Shown here one piece after another: positions 50,816 through 58,965 of a stretch of DNA of 64,000 nt. Numbering within the stretch: the stretch's first letter is position 1; every line of letters starts with the position of its first letter. This DNA comes from a virus: the IMG/VR virus record IMGVR_UViG_3300036768_001501, positions 27,514 through 91,513 of that record; one strand, written 5' to 3'. The notes under the pieces were generated by a model. It did no database searches, was not told where the DNA came from, and was given only the letters and a program-made list of their open reading frames with translations. Position numbers and translations under genes: made by a program.

Positions 50816-51949
50816 ATGCATGACCCAATGAAGGTTCTTCTTGAAGAAGCACGCAGCGGCGCGCGCGTACTGCTCGCTGGCCCACCGGCTACGGGCAAAA
50901 CTGCGCGCATTCGCGCGATTGCGAAAGAACTCGGGTACGAGTTCATTTGTACGCCGCTCCATTTGCAGGAGCGCGTTGACTTAAGCGGCGCAATTGTACC
51001 TGCTGGCGATGTTGCACGACAATTGCCGCTAGAGCTGATTGCGCGCTTGCGCAACGCCAAAAAGCCGGTACTCTGGCTGATCGACGACCTAGGAAAAGCG
51101 CCGATCGATATACAAGGCGCCCTCAAGTCGCTGATCACGCGCGCCGGCGAAGGCATGTCGCTGCCTGAACCCGTACTCGTGTGGGGCGCGACAAACCGAC
51201 CAGAAGATGCGGCTGGCGTACGCGGCCTCGATGAAGCGCTGCGAAGCGAATATGATGCCGCGTACGAAATCCAAGCGCCTATTGCGGTCGTACAAGGCGG
51301 CCAGGTGGTGGACGTTAAAATTCCCGTCCCGACCGAGCGCGGTACCGTGCCACTTGCGCCGTGGGAAGATGAAGTGGAAAACTGGTGCATGTGGGCACTA
51401 GATTATGCACGCCAGCTCGAAACAACCGATCCGCAGCGTGCGTACTGGGCCGCGCAAGTCGTGGCATTCCACCGTGTAACACGCGGCGAATGGTTGTACC
51501 GCTGGCATCACGTGCAGAATCCCGCAGAACGGTTCCCTGATTTCCGCTCGTGGCATGCTGTTATGAAGCTTCCGGAGCCGCTGCAGAAGTACGAGCCGAT
51601 TGCTGCCCGCATTGGCCATCCGGCAACTGCTGCATTCATTTCGGTACGCGAAGACATCACCAGCATGCCAACGCTAGACGAAATTCTCGCATCGCCGCAA
51701 ACAGCGCCTGTTCCAGGCGAAGGAAGTACTGCGGCAATGTACTTGCTCGCAACGCTAATTGCGATTTGGGCATCTCTCGATAACTTGCGTCACTTGATTC
51801 CGTACGTTGAGCGATTGCCGCGACAATTTGCTGCGCTTGCTGCCAAAGGCATCGCGCGCAAGTTTAAGGATAACGTTGACAAGCTTGTTGCGGTCGAACG
51901 ATGGAACAAGTTTGTTGACCGCAACAGCGACCTGTTCGACATCGAGTAG
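50816..51949 (+). CDS. MoxR-type AAA+ ATPase (377 aa)
   Basis: GGAGG (50800-50804) is 11 bases before ATG 50816, the preferred start; an in-frame ATG at 50798 is possible. Walker A GPPATGKT (22-29), Walker B LWLIDDLG (86-93), sensor 1 WGATNRPE (123-130) and a 'GLDEALRSEYD' arginine-finger region (138-148) identify an AAA+ ATPase of the MoxR/CobS type, which assembles as a hexamer and remodels or chaperones partners that carry VWA domains. The VWA protein two genes downstream is the expected partner. The gap from the RT stop is 19 bases, so co-transcription is likely. Confidence 0.88.
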   Translation: MHDPMKVLLEEARSGARVLLAGPPATGKTARIRAIAKELGYEFICTPLHLQERVDLSGAIVPAGDVARQLPLELIARLRNAKKPVLWLIDDLGKAPIDIQGALKSLITRAGEGMSLPEPVLVWGATNRPEDAAGVRGLDEALRSEYDAAYEIQAPIAVVQGGQVVDVKIPVPTERGTVPLAPWEDEVENWCMWALDYARQLETTDPQRAYWAAQVVAFHRVTRGEWLYRWHHVQNPAERFPDFRSWHAVMKLPEPLQKYEPIAARIGHPATAAFISVREDITSMPTLDEILASPQTAPVPGEGSTAAMYLLATLIAIWASLDNLRHLIPYVERLPRQFAALAAKGIARKFKDNVDKLVAVERWNKFVDRNSDLFDIE

Positions 51950-51977
51950 CGTACAAACCGTTAGGGAGGTTATCTAT

Positions 51978-52727
51978 ATGGCACTAGAAGCAAAAAACTT
52001 CGTACTCGCGCGACCGCACGTTACCGTGTGGAACCCGATGGTCACCGACCACGAGCTAACGCGCGTCATCACGGAAACCACAACGATCCCGAACCAAGAG
52101 CGCGTACGCGCAATGCGCTCGTTGCGACAAATCGATTCGCACAAAAAGCTCATTGCGCTGCGTACGGAAGCCTTCACCAAATTTAACACGCGCACGTGGC
52201 CATGCGAATTCCGTGGGTTCCGCATCGCCAACGTAGTGGTTGTACCAGAATTGCGCGACATCATTGCTGACATACAACCGCGATTCCAAACAGCGCTCGA
52301 TGCGTTCTTGCAGGAGTACGAGGGCGCACGCCGACGTGGCGTCATCTCGCCAATCTGGCCGAGCGCAAACGCAGTACGCGACAAATTCTATTGCGAAGCG
52401 CAATTCTTGCCGATTCCGGCTGATAGGGAATGGCAAACGTGGTTCATGAACATGCGCGCAATGCATCTGGAGTACTTCCGGCAGCGCATTCTAGAGGCGC
52501 TTGATGATGCCGTACGCCGCTTGACGGTCAAAGGCGGCAAGCGCAAGACGGTTGCGCGCGTACTTGCAAGCGCGCTTAAGATGGCGGCGGATATTGAGCT
52601 ACCGCCAGAGCTAAGCAAGCTCGTACAAGAGCTAGATACCGTGGCCGACGCGGCCAAGAGCGCACCAGAACAGCAGCTATCTAAGATTGACATGCTCGCG
52701 GCACGAGTACGTGCAATCGCAGGATAA
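51978..52727 (+). CDS. Helical protein between AAA+ and VWA genes (249 aa)
   Basis: ATG 51978 follows GGGAGGT; codons upstream in the same frame are an overlap with the ATPase gene. The sequence is helical; a WPCEFRGFRIANVVVVPELR region (about residues 74-93) and PSANAVRDKFYCEAQFLPIP (about 127-146) look like conserved cores. A protein of this size and position often sits between MoxR ATPase and VWA genes in phages (DUF3150-like), but I cannot confirm the family by eye. Likely a co-factor of the ATPase-VWA complex. Confidence 0.55.
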   Translation: MALEAKNFVLARPHVTVWNPMVTDHELTRVITETTTIPNQERVRAMRSLRQIDSHKKLIALRTEAFTKFNTRTWPCEFRGFRIANVVVVPELRDIIADIQPRFQTALDAFLQEYEGARRRGVISPIWPSANAVRDKFYCEAQFLPIPADREWQTWFMNMRAMHLEYFRQRILEALDDAVRRLTVKGGKRKTVARVLASALKMAADIELPPELSKLVQELDTVADAAKSAPEQQLSKIDMLAARVRAIAG

Positions 52728-52751
52728 CATTCTAACTAGTTAGGGGAAATC

Positions 52752-54476
52752 ATGCGTAAGCCAAACAAGCAAGAGTCGCGCCGCTTAGAGCGCGTTCTCT
52801 TCAAGCTATTATCGCATCCACGTACGGCAGCGATCGTTGGTTCTGTCGCTGGCGAATTACGTACGCGTCCATCCAATAAAGCCGATGGTTCGCGTGCATT
52901 CGAGTACTATGTCGTTGATGTCGGTATGGACAAGTTTATCGCTTCCGCTGACGAGAATTTTCGTATCGTACTCGGCTCGGAGTTCCTCCAGAAGGCTAGC
53001 ATCGAAGAATTGAAGTACGTGCTCGTGCACGAATGCACGCACATTGCAATGGGTCACTTGTGGCGTCTCTGGAAACATGCTCAAATTGATGAGCGCGCCT
53101 TCTTTATCGCAGTTGATTATGAAGTTTACCGGGTACTCAAGCCGCTGCATGACCAAGGTGTGATTCGCGAACCGGACGGAACGTGCGTACCGAAAGCGCT
53201 CGAAACTCCAGATTGGGCCTGGAATTTGTCCGCTGAAGAAATCTGGCGACGCTTACGCAAGCAAGCGCAAACGCCAAGCCCGCTGCAAGTACTTGCGCAT
53301 TCGAGCGGCCAAAGCAGAGACGAAAAGCAAGGCTTTGGCGATCACGAGAATGAAGATTCTGAAGTACCCGTAGACGAAGCGGGCGAGTACGGGCAACACG
53401 ATTGCGATAGCGAGGGCAATGTTTCTAAGGGTGACCCGCGTCGCAATCGTACCAGTACGCCAGGCGGCAGGACGCCAAGCGAACAAGCCAAGAGCGGCAA
53501 AGGCAATAACAACAATGAATGCGACGACGTTGCAAGTACGCCAGGTGGAAAAGACCCACAAAAGCAATCAAACCAAGCCGCAGATGGGTACGGAGATGAT
53601 GGCAACGGCGAAGAAGACGGCGACAATCAAAGTGGCGGCGCGTCCGAAGACTTGCTTGACGAGCTTGCGAAAATTGCACGCAGGCTTGGCCTGCAGCCGT
53701 GTACGTCACAGCAGAGCGCTGAAAATATGCGCCAGTTTGTTGAAGGCGCATTACAGCGCCATGCAATCTTAATCAAGATCGCAGAAGATAAGTCAGGCCA
53801 AGCGCAAGGGCCAAACGGCGGCAACGTACAAGATTTCTTGCAGCTCAATGTACGTGCGCCGGTTCATAACTGGCAAGATGAGCTGCGCGAATTCGTACAG
53901 ACGAACATTATTCGCCGCCCAGACTGGATGCGCCCAGCTAAGCAAACATGGGCAACGGGCGTGTACACGCCACGGCGTCAACGCTACGTACCAGGCACGC
54001 TTGTGATTTGCCGTGATACTTCCGGTTCTATGCAAGTGAAAGAGTTCGATCATATTGCAAGCGAGCTGAAAGATATTTTCGATATAGCTGCATGCGAAAA
54101 CATACAGCTATTGGCAATCGACGGCGACACGCGCGTTACGCAGACATTTATTATCGATAGCGCAAGCGTACTTGAGCAATGGCTGCGTGCACCAAAAGGA
54201 CGTGGCGGCACTGAATACGACCAGTTCATGGAGTACGTAAAGCAATTGCGTAACGGCGACGTTGAAGAATCCGCCATGCTGGAGGGCGATATATGCGGTA
54301 TGATTCTTTGTACCGACTTGGAAGTGTCACAACGCACAATCGATGCGCTTGAACCGCCGGAAGACATTCCGCTGATCTTCATGTACGTCGGTCACCGGAA
54401 AGAAATTCCAGTGGACGTTACGGCAAAAGGCAAGCTCATTAATGTTACTGCAGCGGTACGCGCTAAGAATGCTTAG
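52752..54476 (+). CDS. VWA protein with HExxH metallopeptidase-like motif (574 aa)
   Basis: ATG 52752 follows GGGGA. HECTH (93-97) in VLVHECTHIAMGH is a zinc-metalloprotease HExxH motif. Residues about 180-310 are a Gly/Asn/Asp/Ser-rich low-complexity linker. The C-terminal part has ICRDTSGSM (about 418-426), the MIDAS DxSxS of a von Willebrand A domain, then a RGGTEYD segment (about 480) supplying later MIDAS residues. This two-part architecture is known for the DUF2201/CobT-like partners of MoxR ATPases. It would bind Mg2+ and its partner ATPase; proteolysis is possible but unproven. Confidence 0.82.
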   Translation: MRKPNKQESRRLERVLFKLLSHPRTAAIVGSVAGELRTRPSNKADGSRAFEYYVVDVGMDKFIASADENFRIVLGSEFLQKASIEELKYVLVHECTHIAMGHLWRLWKHAQIDERAFFIAVDYEVYRVLKPLHDQGVIREPDGTCVPKALETPDWAWNLSAEEIWRRLRKQAQTPSPLQVLAHSSGQSRDEKQGFGDHENEDSEVPVDEAGEYGQHDCDSEGNVSKGDPRRNRTSTPGGRTPSEQAKSGKGNNNNECDDVASTPGGKDPQKQSNQAADGYGDDGNGEEDGDNQSGGASEDLLDELAKIARRLGLQPCTSQQSAENMRQFVEGALQRHAILIKIAEDKSGQAQGPNGGNVQDFLQLNVRAPVHNWQDELREFVQTNIIRRPDWMRPAKQTWATGVYTPRRQRYVPGTLVICRDTSGSMQVKEFDHIASELKDIFDIAACENIQLLAIDGDTRVTQTFIIDSASVLEQWLRAPKGRGGTEYDQFMEYVKQLRNGDVEESAMLEGDICGMILCTDLEVSQRTIDALEPPEDIPLIFMYVGHRKEIPVDVTAKGKLINVTAAVRAKNA

Positions 54477-54830
54477 CGCAGTATACATATAAGCCCACGT
54501 ACAGCCGAAACGACAGAACAGTATACATATATTGCGCAGATACGCGTACGGGTACAGGCGCTCCGCGCCTAAAAGTACCCAGGGAGGGCTGGAAATGACG
54601 CGGTGCGTTAATGTCGGTCTTTTCGAGTTTTGACAAAATTCGCGCTGCTACCTTTAGAAGCGGCCCATCGGGACCAGCCTCGGCGTACACGCCGGTCGTA
54701 CGCCGAGGACCGTAGGTGGCCGGCAACCGCGGTACGCATACCGCGCGTGCGTACTGCGGGAGGTAATGTGCGCGGAACGCGGGGCGAACGCGGTAAGTCG
54801 CGTTCCGCTAGTAGCCCCGAAGGAGGTTAT
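54477..54830 (+). ncRNA. Second structured leader, candidate noncoding RNA or 5' UTR
   Basis: No gene fits this 354-base stretch. Two CAGTATACATATA copies (54478 and 54518, 40 bases apart) begin it. Hairpins follow: GGGTAC/GTACCC enclosing GGCGC-TCC-GCGCC (about 54550-54586), CCTCGGCGTAC/GTACGCCGAGG (54678-54708, perfect 11-bp stem), CGCGGTA/TACCGCG (about 54728-54745) and GCGGAACGCG/CGCGTTCCGC (54772-54808, 10-bp). The 16-mer AATGTCGGTCTTTTCG (54610-54625) also occurs in the RT leader (48162-48177). A strong AAGGAGG closes the region ahead of the next gene. Confidence 0.4.
54478..54531 (+). repeat. Pair of CAGTATACATATA repeats, 40 bp apart
   Basis: Copies start at 54478 (GCAGTATACATATA) and 54518 (ACAGTATACATATA). 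They share the GCAGTATAC core with the 41-bp-spaced array at 47983 and, like it, stand at the head of a structured leader. Confidence 0.7.
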
Positions 54831-55625
54831 ATGGGTACCAAAACGCGACGTGGTCGACGTGGTGGGCGGCGTGTGCAGGCCGCCCGCGCGCTCGCGGCGT
54901 ACATGGCCGCTGAGCGCGGCGTGAAAAAGGTACCGCCGCTCGTGGTACGCATGCGGGCGGCGGCAATGGAGCTCGCGCGAAGTCGCGCGCTGGAAGTACT
55001 CGGCGAAAAGCCGAGCGTAGATCCGCGCCGCGCGTACGACGCAACGTACGTGCGGCAACAGCGCGCGAAGGCCGCGCGCTGGGAGGCCGCGTACAAAGAA
55101 GCGGTCTCCCGCTTCTACCCACGCGCTCTCGTTGAGATCGAGCGCGATTTGAGCGCCAGCGTGTACGAGGCGCTCAATTACGATCGTGCCCTCCCGCGCG
55201 TCTTCGGCGAGATCGCGTGCGGGATTCGCGCGATGGCGTACGGCATCCGCGCCTTCGCTGACGCGATTGGCGCGGCAGTACGTCGCCAGCGCGAGGCGCG
55301 TCGCATTGCGGCTGCGCGCCGCGTACAGCGGCAGCGCGCTACCGAAAACCGCCTGTGGTGGGAAAGCTACAAGCGGCATATTGGCGTACGGGACGAAGAG
55401 CTTGTGGACAAGCTCTTCGAGGCGCTCGAAAAGACGAGCGCCGATGACGCGCATGAGATGCGTACGCAAGCTCGCGCGGCGTACGCTATCGGCCAAGCGC
55501 TGTTCACGTTGGGCAGCGCGCTTGGCATGACGGCCAAGCGTCGCGTGTTCAACGCGAAGGCCGCGCTCGAAGTACTCGATCGTTACGCGCAGCTCCCCGG
55601 CGCGTACGTGATGGGCGACGAGTAA
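54831..55625 (+). CDS. Very basic Arg/Ala-rich protein (264 aa)
   Basis: AAGGAGG lies 5 bases before ATG 54831. The first 15 residues are almost all Lys/Arg/Gly (TKTRRGRRGGRRVQAARALA). Long helices follow, with repeated AR/RR pairs (RRQREARRIAAARRVQRQRA near residue 155). Net charge is strongly positive, so nucleic-acid binding (histone-like, nucleoid or RNA binding) is likely, but no fold is recognised. It is followed by a strong terminator, so this leader-gene unit is a monocistronic transcript. The gene is among the richest in GTAC words. Confidence 0.6.
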   Translation: MGTKTRRGRRGGRRVQAARALAAYMAAERGVKKVPPLVVRMRAAAMELARSRALEVLGEKPSVDPRRAYDATYVRQQRAKAARWEAAYKEAVSRFYPRALVEIERDLSASVYEALNYDRALPRVFGEIACGIRAMAYGIRAFADAIGAAVRRQREARRIAAARRVQRQRATENRLWWESYKRHIGVRDEELVDKLFEALEKTSADDAHEMRTQARAAYAIGQALFTLGSALGMTAKRRVFNAKAALEVLDRYAQLPGAYVMGDE

Positions 55626-55667
55626 CGCCCGTCACGTCGCGCTACGTAGTTGCGCGCCATGTCATAA

Positions 55668-55698
55668 GCCCCACGGCGCCCGCCGTGGGGCTTTTTTT
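55668..55698 (+). terminator. Strong rho-independent terminator
   Basis: GCCCCACGGC (55668-55677), a GCCC loop and GCCGTGGGGC (55682-55691), a perfect 10-bp stem, are followed by seven T residues. It ends the basic-protein transcript 12 bases before the next gene. Confidence 0.95.
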
Positions 55699-55709
55699 GG
55701 CGTACAGGT

Positions 55710-56051
55710 ATGCGTACAAGGTCGTTCTACTCAGTCGCGCTCGATGAGCGCGAATTGTTCGCCGCGTACGTCGGCGACCGCGTCGCATTCGGCAAGCTAC
55801 AGGCTTGCGATGGCGGCACGGGTCCGAAGTACGCGGCCCGCGTATTCGCCATTCCTGGCGGGCGATTCAAGGCGCGCCCGTTGGACGGCGAAGTACGCAA
55901 GCTCCTGGAAGGGCTGCGTCTCGTGGTAGACCGCCGCGACCAGGAGACGCTACGCGACGGGTGTCGCGTACAGATCACCGGCTATTCGCGTGTCGTGAAT
56001 AGCGTGGTGTTTGTACGTGTACACCACGACGCGGATTGCAAACACGCATAG
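55710..56051 (+). CDS. Hypothetical protein (113 aa)
   Basis: ATG 55710 begins right after a terminator, so its expression needs a promoter within or just past that site, or readthrough. Only a weak ACAGGT ribosome site is seen. The product has an N-terminal helix (LDERELFAAYVGDRVAFGKL), a basic middle and a C-terminal strand-rich end (VVNSVVFVRVHHDADC). No family recognised. It heads the small-gene array. Confidence 0.5.
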   Translation: MRTRSFYSVALDERELFAAYVGDRVAFGKLQACDGGTGPKYAARVFAIPGGRFKARPLDGEVRKLLEGLRLVVDRRDQETLRDGCRVQITGYSRVVNSVVFVRVHHDADCKHA

Positions 56052-56062
56052 GAGGACGCTAT

Positions 56063-56362
56063 ATGCGTACATATATCCTCAACGCCCTCCCCGTAGTGGG
56101 CGAGGGTACGCTACGAGTCACGCGCGCCACGTTACGTGAGCTGCGCGAAGCGTACGCCCAAGGCGCAACGTCGCTCATTGGGCATGAGGCCACAGCCGCA
56201 GTACTCGGCGTGGCCTACAACCGCGCAATGCTGGACACGTTTCAAGTAGGGGACGTGTACTACATTGCGCGACTCAAAGTCCGCCTGCCGGCTGACGTAC
56301 GCGACTTGCCGGCTATCGGCGAAAGCGACCTGGACGTGTACCGCGTCGAGGTCATCGCGTAA
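56063..56362 (+). CDS. AcrIII-1/DUF1874-family protein, candidate cA4 ring nuclease (99 aa)
   Basis: AGGAGG precedes ATG 56063. The protein follows the family plan closely: TYILNALPV start (3-11), TSLIGHEATAAVLGVAYNR (36-54) and VGDVYYIARLKVRLP (62-76). The GH of SxIGHxxT is the catalytic His of AcrIII-1 proteins, which cleave cyclic tetra-adenylate and so disarm type III CRISPR signalling. After RLP the family usually has an acidic EG pair; here it reads ADV, so activity may be reduced or carried by another residue. Function as an anti-CRISPR is inferred. Confidence 0.75.
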   Translation: MRTYILNALPVVGEGTLRVTRATLRELREAYAQGATSLIGHEATAAVLGVAYNRAMLDTFQVGDVYYIARLKVRLPADVRDLPAIGESDLDVYRVEVIA

Positions 56363-56364
56363 TC

Positions 56365-56655
56365 ATGGCGGACGCGGCAAAGCGCGAGTACGCGCTTAAC
56401 GTGGCGGACCTCACGCACTTTCCGCCACACATTGCACCATTCCTGCTTCCGCAGGACGTGGTGCAAAACCGCGTACTCGTGGACGCGGAGCCAGGTCGCG
56501 TAGATGGCAGCGCCCTCGTACTGGAGACAGACGAGGATCGCGCCATTGCGATCATCCGCCTGCTACGGCATATGGCGTACAAATCGGGGGTCAAGCACCC
56601 GCTGCGCGCCTATGTCCGCAAGGCGGGTACGAAGACCTGGAAGCGGGTACGATAA
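56365..56655 (+). CDS. Hypothetical protein (96 aa)
   Basis: It starts two bases after the AcrIII-1-like stop, and its stop TAATG overlaps the next start, so it is translated in a chain. A PPHIAPFLLPQDVVQNRVLV region and a basic C-terminus (RKAGTKTWKRVR) are visible. I do not recognise it. Its closeness to the ring-nuclease-like gene suggests a shared anti-defence context, without proof. Confidence 0.5.
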   Translation: MADAAKREYALNVADLTHFPPHIAPFLLPQDVVQNRVLVDAEPGRVDGSALVLETDEDRAIAIIRLLRHMAYKSGVKHPLRAYVRKAGTKTWKRVR

Positions 56656-57095
56656 TGTCACGTATCCCGCTCGGCACGAGCTGGTTGTACAAGCTCAATC
56701 CCGCGTTTTCGCGGTTTGAGCTACATCCAGCTTGGATGCGTCCGCACGGTTGTACGTGCGACGACCGCAGTAGTTGGCCGTACGGCGTACTACGCCAACG
56801 GCTAACGTGCGACGTCTGCACGGAATCCGTGCGCAAGTGGGAGCAGGCTGTGCGTACAAAGAATGCGCAAGCGTACTGCTCTATGTGCGGTGAGGCGTGT
56901 ATCGGACACCAGGGGTGTTTCACTTACACGTACTCCCTGGGGTCTGTCGAGCACGCCTGTGACCTGCGCGCGCACTGGTTTGCGTACGACGACCCTGACG
57001 ATGGCGTCGATCCAGTGCGCGTCGCGAAAGAGGGCGGCGAGTACATTTGCGGAAAGTGCATCTTCTCGTACTTGGCCGCCCGTATGAAGCGATAG
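56655..57095 (+). CDS. Cys-rich zinc-finger-like protein (146 aa)
   Basis: The start overlaps the previous stop. Pairs CTCDD (about 33), CDVC (about 52), CSMCGEAC (about 74), and a late CGKCIFSYL (about 132) total about ten cysteines and several histidines (HGCT, GHQGC), enough for two or three zinc sites. The protein may bind nucleic acid or another protein. No family recognised; GTAC-rich like its neighbours. Confidence 0.5.
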   Translation: MSRIPLGTSWLYKLNPAFSRFELHPAWMRPHGCTCDDRSSWPYGVLRQRLTCDVCTESVRKWEQAVRTKNAQAYCSMCGEACIGHQGCFTYTYSLGSVEHACDLRAHWFAYDDPDDGVDPVRVAKEGGEYICGKCIFSYLAARMKR

Positions 57096-57107
57096 GAGGT
57101 AGCGCAT

Positions 57108-57533
57108 ATGAAACGTACAAAGAAGCGCTATGTTTTCTGTGCCGCTACAGGCAACGAGCCTAGCGGCCTCGCGGAGCATATCCGCGACGAGTACTTCCGC
57201 GCCGACCGTCCGGATGGCGCGACGTACGACGTTATCGCGGTCGCGCAAAGCGATAACGTCGATCGGTCCCGCGTACAATTCGATTGGGACCTCTTCGTGT
57301 ACGGCGAAGAGGCCGTGATCGATTTCGTGCGCGAAGACGTTGCGCGTGAAGAGCGCGATGAGATCGTCGCGTACGTCATCCTTGACGGATGGACAAATCC
57401 GCGACTGCTCATCACGCTCGTACAAGCGATGGAAGCGCGCGGCATCCCGTTTGCTGCGTACGACTTGCGCTGCTTGCCCAACCAGTTCCTCTGGGTGTAC
57501 TGGGGGTTCGAGCCCACGTACAACCCGGAGTGA
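57108..57533 (+). CDS. Hypothetical protein, paralogue of the next gene (141 aa)
   Basis: AGGAGG precedes ATG 57108. A central VAYVILDGWTNPRLLITLVQ (about residues 86-105) matches the next gene's DAYVLVDNWTDAYALTILLR, both placed 90-95 residues from the start and followed by a short strand-rich end. These two genes are clearly related by duplication. Beginning (KKRYVFCAATGNEP) looks like a Rossmann-like beta strand. Function unknown. Confidence 0.55.
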   Translation: MKRTKKRYVFCAATGNEPSGLAEHIRDEYFRADRPDGATYDVIAVAQSDNVDRSRVQFDWDLFVYGEEAVIDFVREDVAREERDEIVAYVILDGWTNPRLLITLVQAMEARGIPFAAYDLRCLPNQFLWVYWGFEPTYNPE

Positions 57534-57544
57534 GCGGTACGCGC

Positions 57545-57967
57545 ATGTCGGACATTAAGCGCGATCGCGATCGGCTGACGCTGGTCTTCGTACCGGTACG
57601 TGACGAGCGAGACCAGCGATTCGCAAAGCTGCTACAGCTTTGCGTAGAACCGTTCAACGCCCACGACCACCTATTTGTGGGCGTTGTACAAGGTGCGCGC
57701 AACGACGTTTTGTTGCGCGAGTTCGACGACAACGAGCGCGAGTACCTGGACGTGGTACTCAGCACTGACATGCTCCGCGCGTTCGTATTCGGGCATGTGA
57801 ATAAAAACCCGAAGGGTGAACGCATGGACGCGTACGTGCTCGTGGACAACTGGACGGACGCGTACGCGCTAACCATCCTTCTCCGCGCGCTTGTAGAAAG
57901 CTGCGCGAAGTTCGGTGTGTTCGAGTTCGATGACGGATCGACACACCAGGCTTGGGTACGCCGATGA
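57545..57967 (+). CDS. Hypothetical protein, second paralogue (140 aa)
   Basis: ATG 57545 is 11 bases after the previous stop with a distant GGAG. It begins RLTLVFVPVRDERDQRFAKL and carries the same AYVLVDNWT core (about residues 97-106) as the preceding gene. A helical middle (DNEREYLDVVLSTDMLRAFV) separates the two. Its stop overlaps the next start (CGATGA). Function unknown. Confidence 0.55.
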   Translation: MSDIKRDRDRLTLVFVPVRDERDQRFAKLLQLCVEPFNAHDHLFVGVVQGARNDVLLREFDDNEREYLDVVLSTDMLRAFVFGHVNKNPKGERMDAYVLVDNWTDAYALTILLRALVESCAKFGVFEFDDGSTHQAWVRR

Positions 57968-58371
57968 ACCACTTCTACCGCGTACTTATCCGCCACGAGG
58001 GGGGCCTGTACTCCCCCCTCGTGGCGTTCGATTCGCCGCTCAGCGTAGCGCACGAGCCACTTAAGTGGGCACGTACGCCGCAAGCGGCAGAAGTGCACGG
58101 TTACTACATTACCGTGTACGAAAACCTGGCGCAAGCGCGCCAGCTCTGGTCGAACCTGACTGCGTACGAGGTTCGACCAGAGTTCATGCAGGCGTACGAG
58201 ATTTGGGCCTGCGAGGCGCGCGGCATTGCGCGCCATCTGCCACCGCCCGTCAACCCGTACGACATCGACAAAGGGTTGATCGGGCCTGCGTACGCGCGCC
58301 CTGGTGCGCCGTACTGGATGGACGGCACGCTAATGGCGCGCGAAGTACGTCCGATAAAGTCCGTGTACTAG
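57964..58371 (+). CDS. Tandem-array family protein 1 (135 aa)
   Basis: ATG 57964 overlaps the preceding stop. It is the first of ten related small proteins. Shared features: a hydrophobic start (NHFYRVLIRHEGG; elsewhere YKVV), a W after ~40 residues (LKWARTP; elsewhere EWVRAP), a YGL/GYY strand (HGYYITVYENLAQARQLW; elsewhere GYGLCVF), an E-I-W-x-C-E-A-x-G turn (AYEIWACEARGI) and a terminal DGTLMAREVRPI (elsewhere GTLMADAVRLI). The family is not one I can name. It diverges most from the others in this member. Confidence 0.65.
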   Translation: MNHFYRVLIRHEGGLYSPLVAFDSPLSVAHEPLKWARTPQAAEVHGYYITVYENLAQARQLWSNLTAYEVRPEFMQAYEIWACEARGIARHLPPPVNPYDIDKGLIGPAYARPGAPYWMDGTLMAREVRPIKSVY

Positions 58372-58383
58372 GAGGGTGTTATT

Positions 58384-58965
58384 GTGAAGTGTTTCACGGC
58401 GTTCACAGATAGCGCGGCTGAAGGCATTGCCGTTCAGCGCGAACCGTACGAGCACGTGTTCTTGGGGTACACGCGACCTAGTCGCAAGCTGGTACGTATC
58501 CCGATCGACATGCGATTGTCGGTACACGTATGCGGTGACGTTGTGTACAACGCTACCGTGTTGCGTGTGGAAAACGGTCCGCTCTTCTTGACCGAAGAGC
58601 AGGATCCGAACGACACGCGCGCACTCGTACTCGTGCGCATTCATGGGAATCGATTTGGAGTGCGGTACGAGCTGCCGCGCGAAAACTGGTTGTACGTGGA
58701 CAAGAAACTGGTCTGGTTCCCGCCAGACGGTACGGAGATGGCGGGGGTGCTACCGTTGGCATCCGCGTACACGGTGCACTATGAAGGCCGCAAGCGCATT
58801 CCGTACGAGACCAAGCTTGTGGTCCTCGAAAAGGACGCACAATTCATTGTGACCCGTCCGTGTACGTCGTGTGGCGCGCTACGTTCGCGCATCGTGACGT
58901 GGGACGGTACGCAAGTGAAAGTGCGTACATGGTCACAATTGCACAAGGAGGAGTGTGGTCAATGA
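58384..58965 (+). CDS. Hypothetical protein in the array (193 aa)
   Basis: GTG 58384 follows AGGAGGG. Unlike the neighbours it lacks the tandem-family signature. The protein is beta-rich (KLVRIPIDMRLSVHVCGDVV, WLYVDKKLVWFPPD), with a C-terminal CTSCGALRSRIVTWDG CxxC pair (about residues 158-161). It may bind a metal. It overlaps the next gene by ATGA. Function unknown. Confidence 0.5.
   Translation: MKCFTAFTDSAAEGIAVQREPYEHVFLGYTRPSRKLVRIPIDMRLSVHVCGDVVYNATVLRVENGPLFLTEEQDPNDTRALVLVRIHGNRFGVRYELPRENWLYVDKKLVWFPPDGTEMAGVLPLASAYTVHYEGRKRIPYETKLVVLEKDAQFIVTRPCTSCGALRSRIVTWDGTQVKVRTWSQLHKEECGQ

Noticed and set aside
54630-54830. Extension of the basic protein upstream to TTG 54630
   Set aside because: The extended part crosses strong hairpins and has no ribosome site, whereas AAGGAGG sits directly before ATG 54831.
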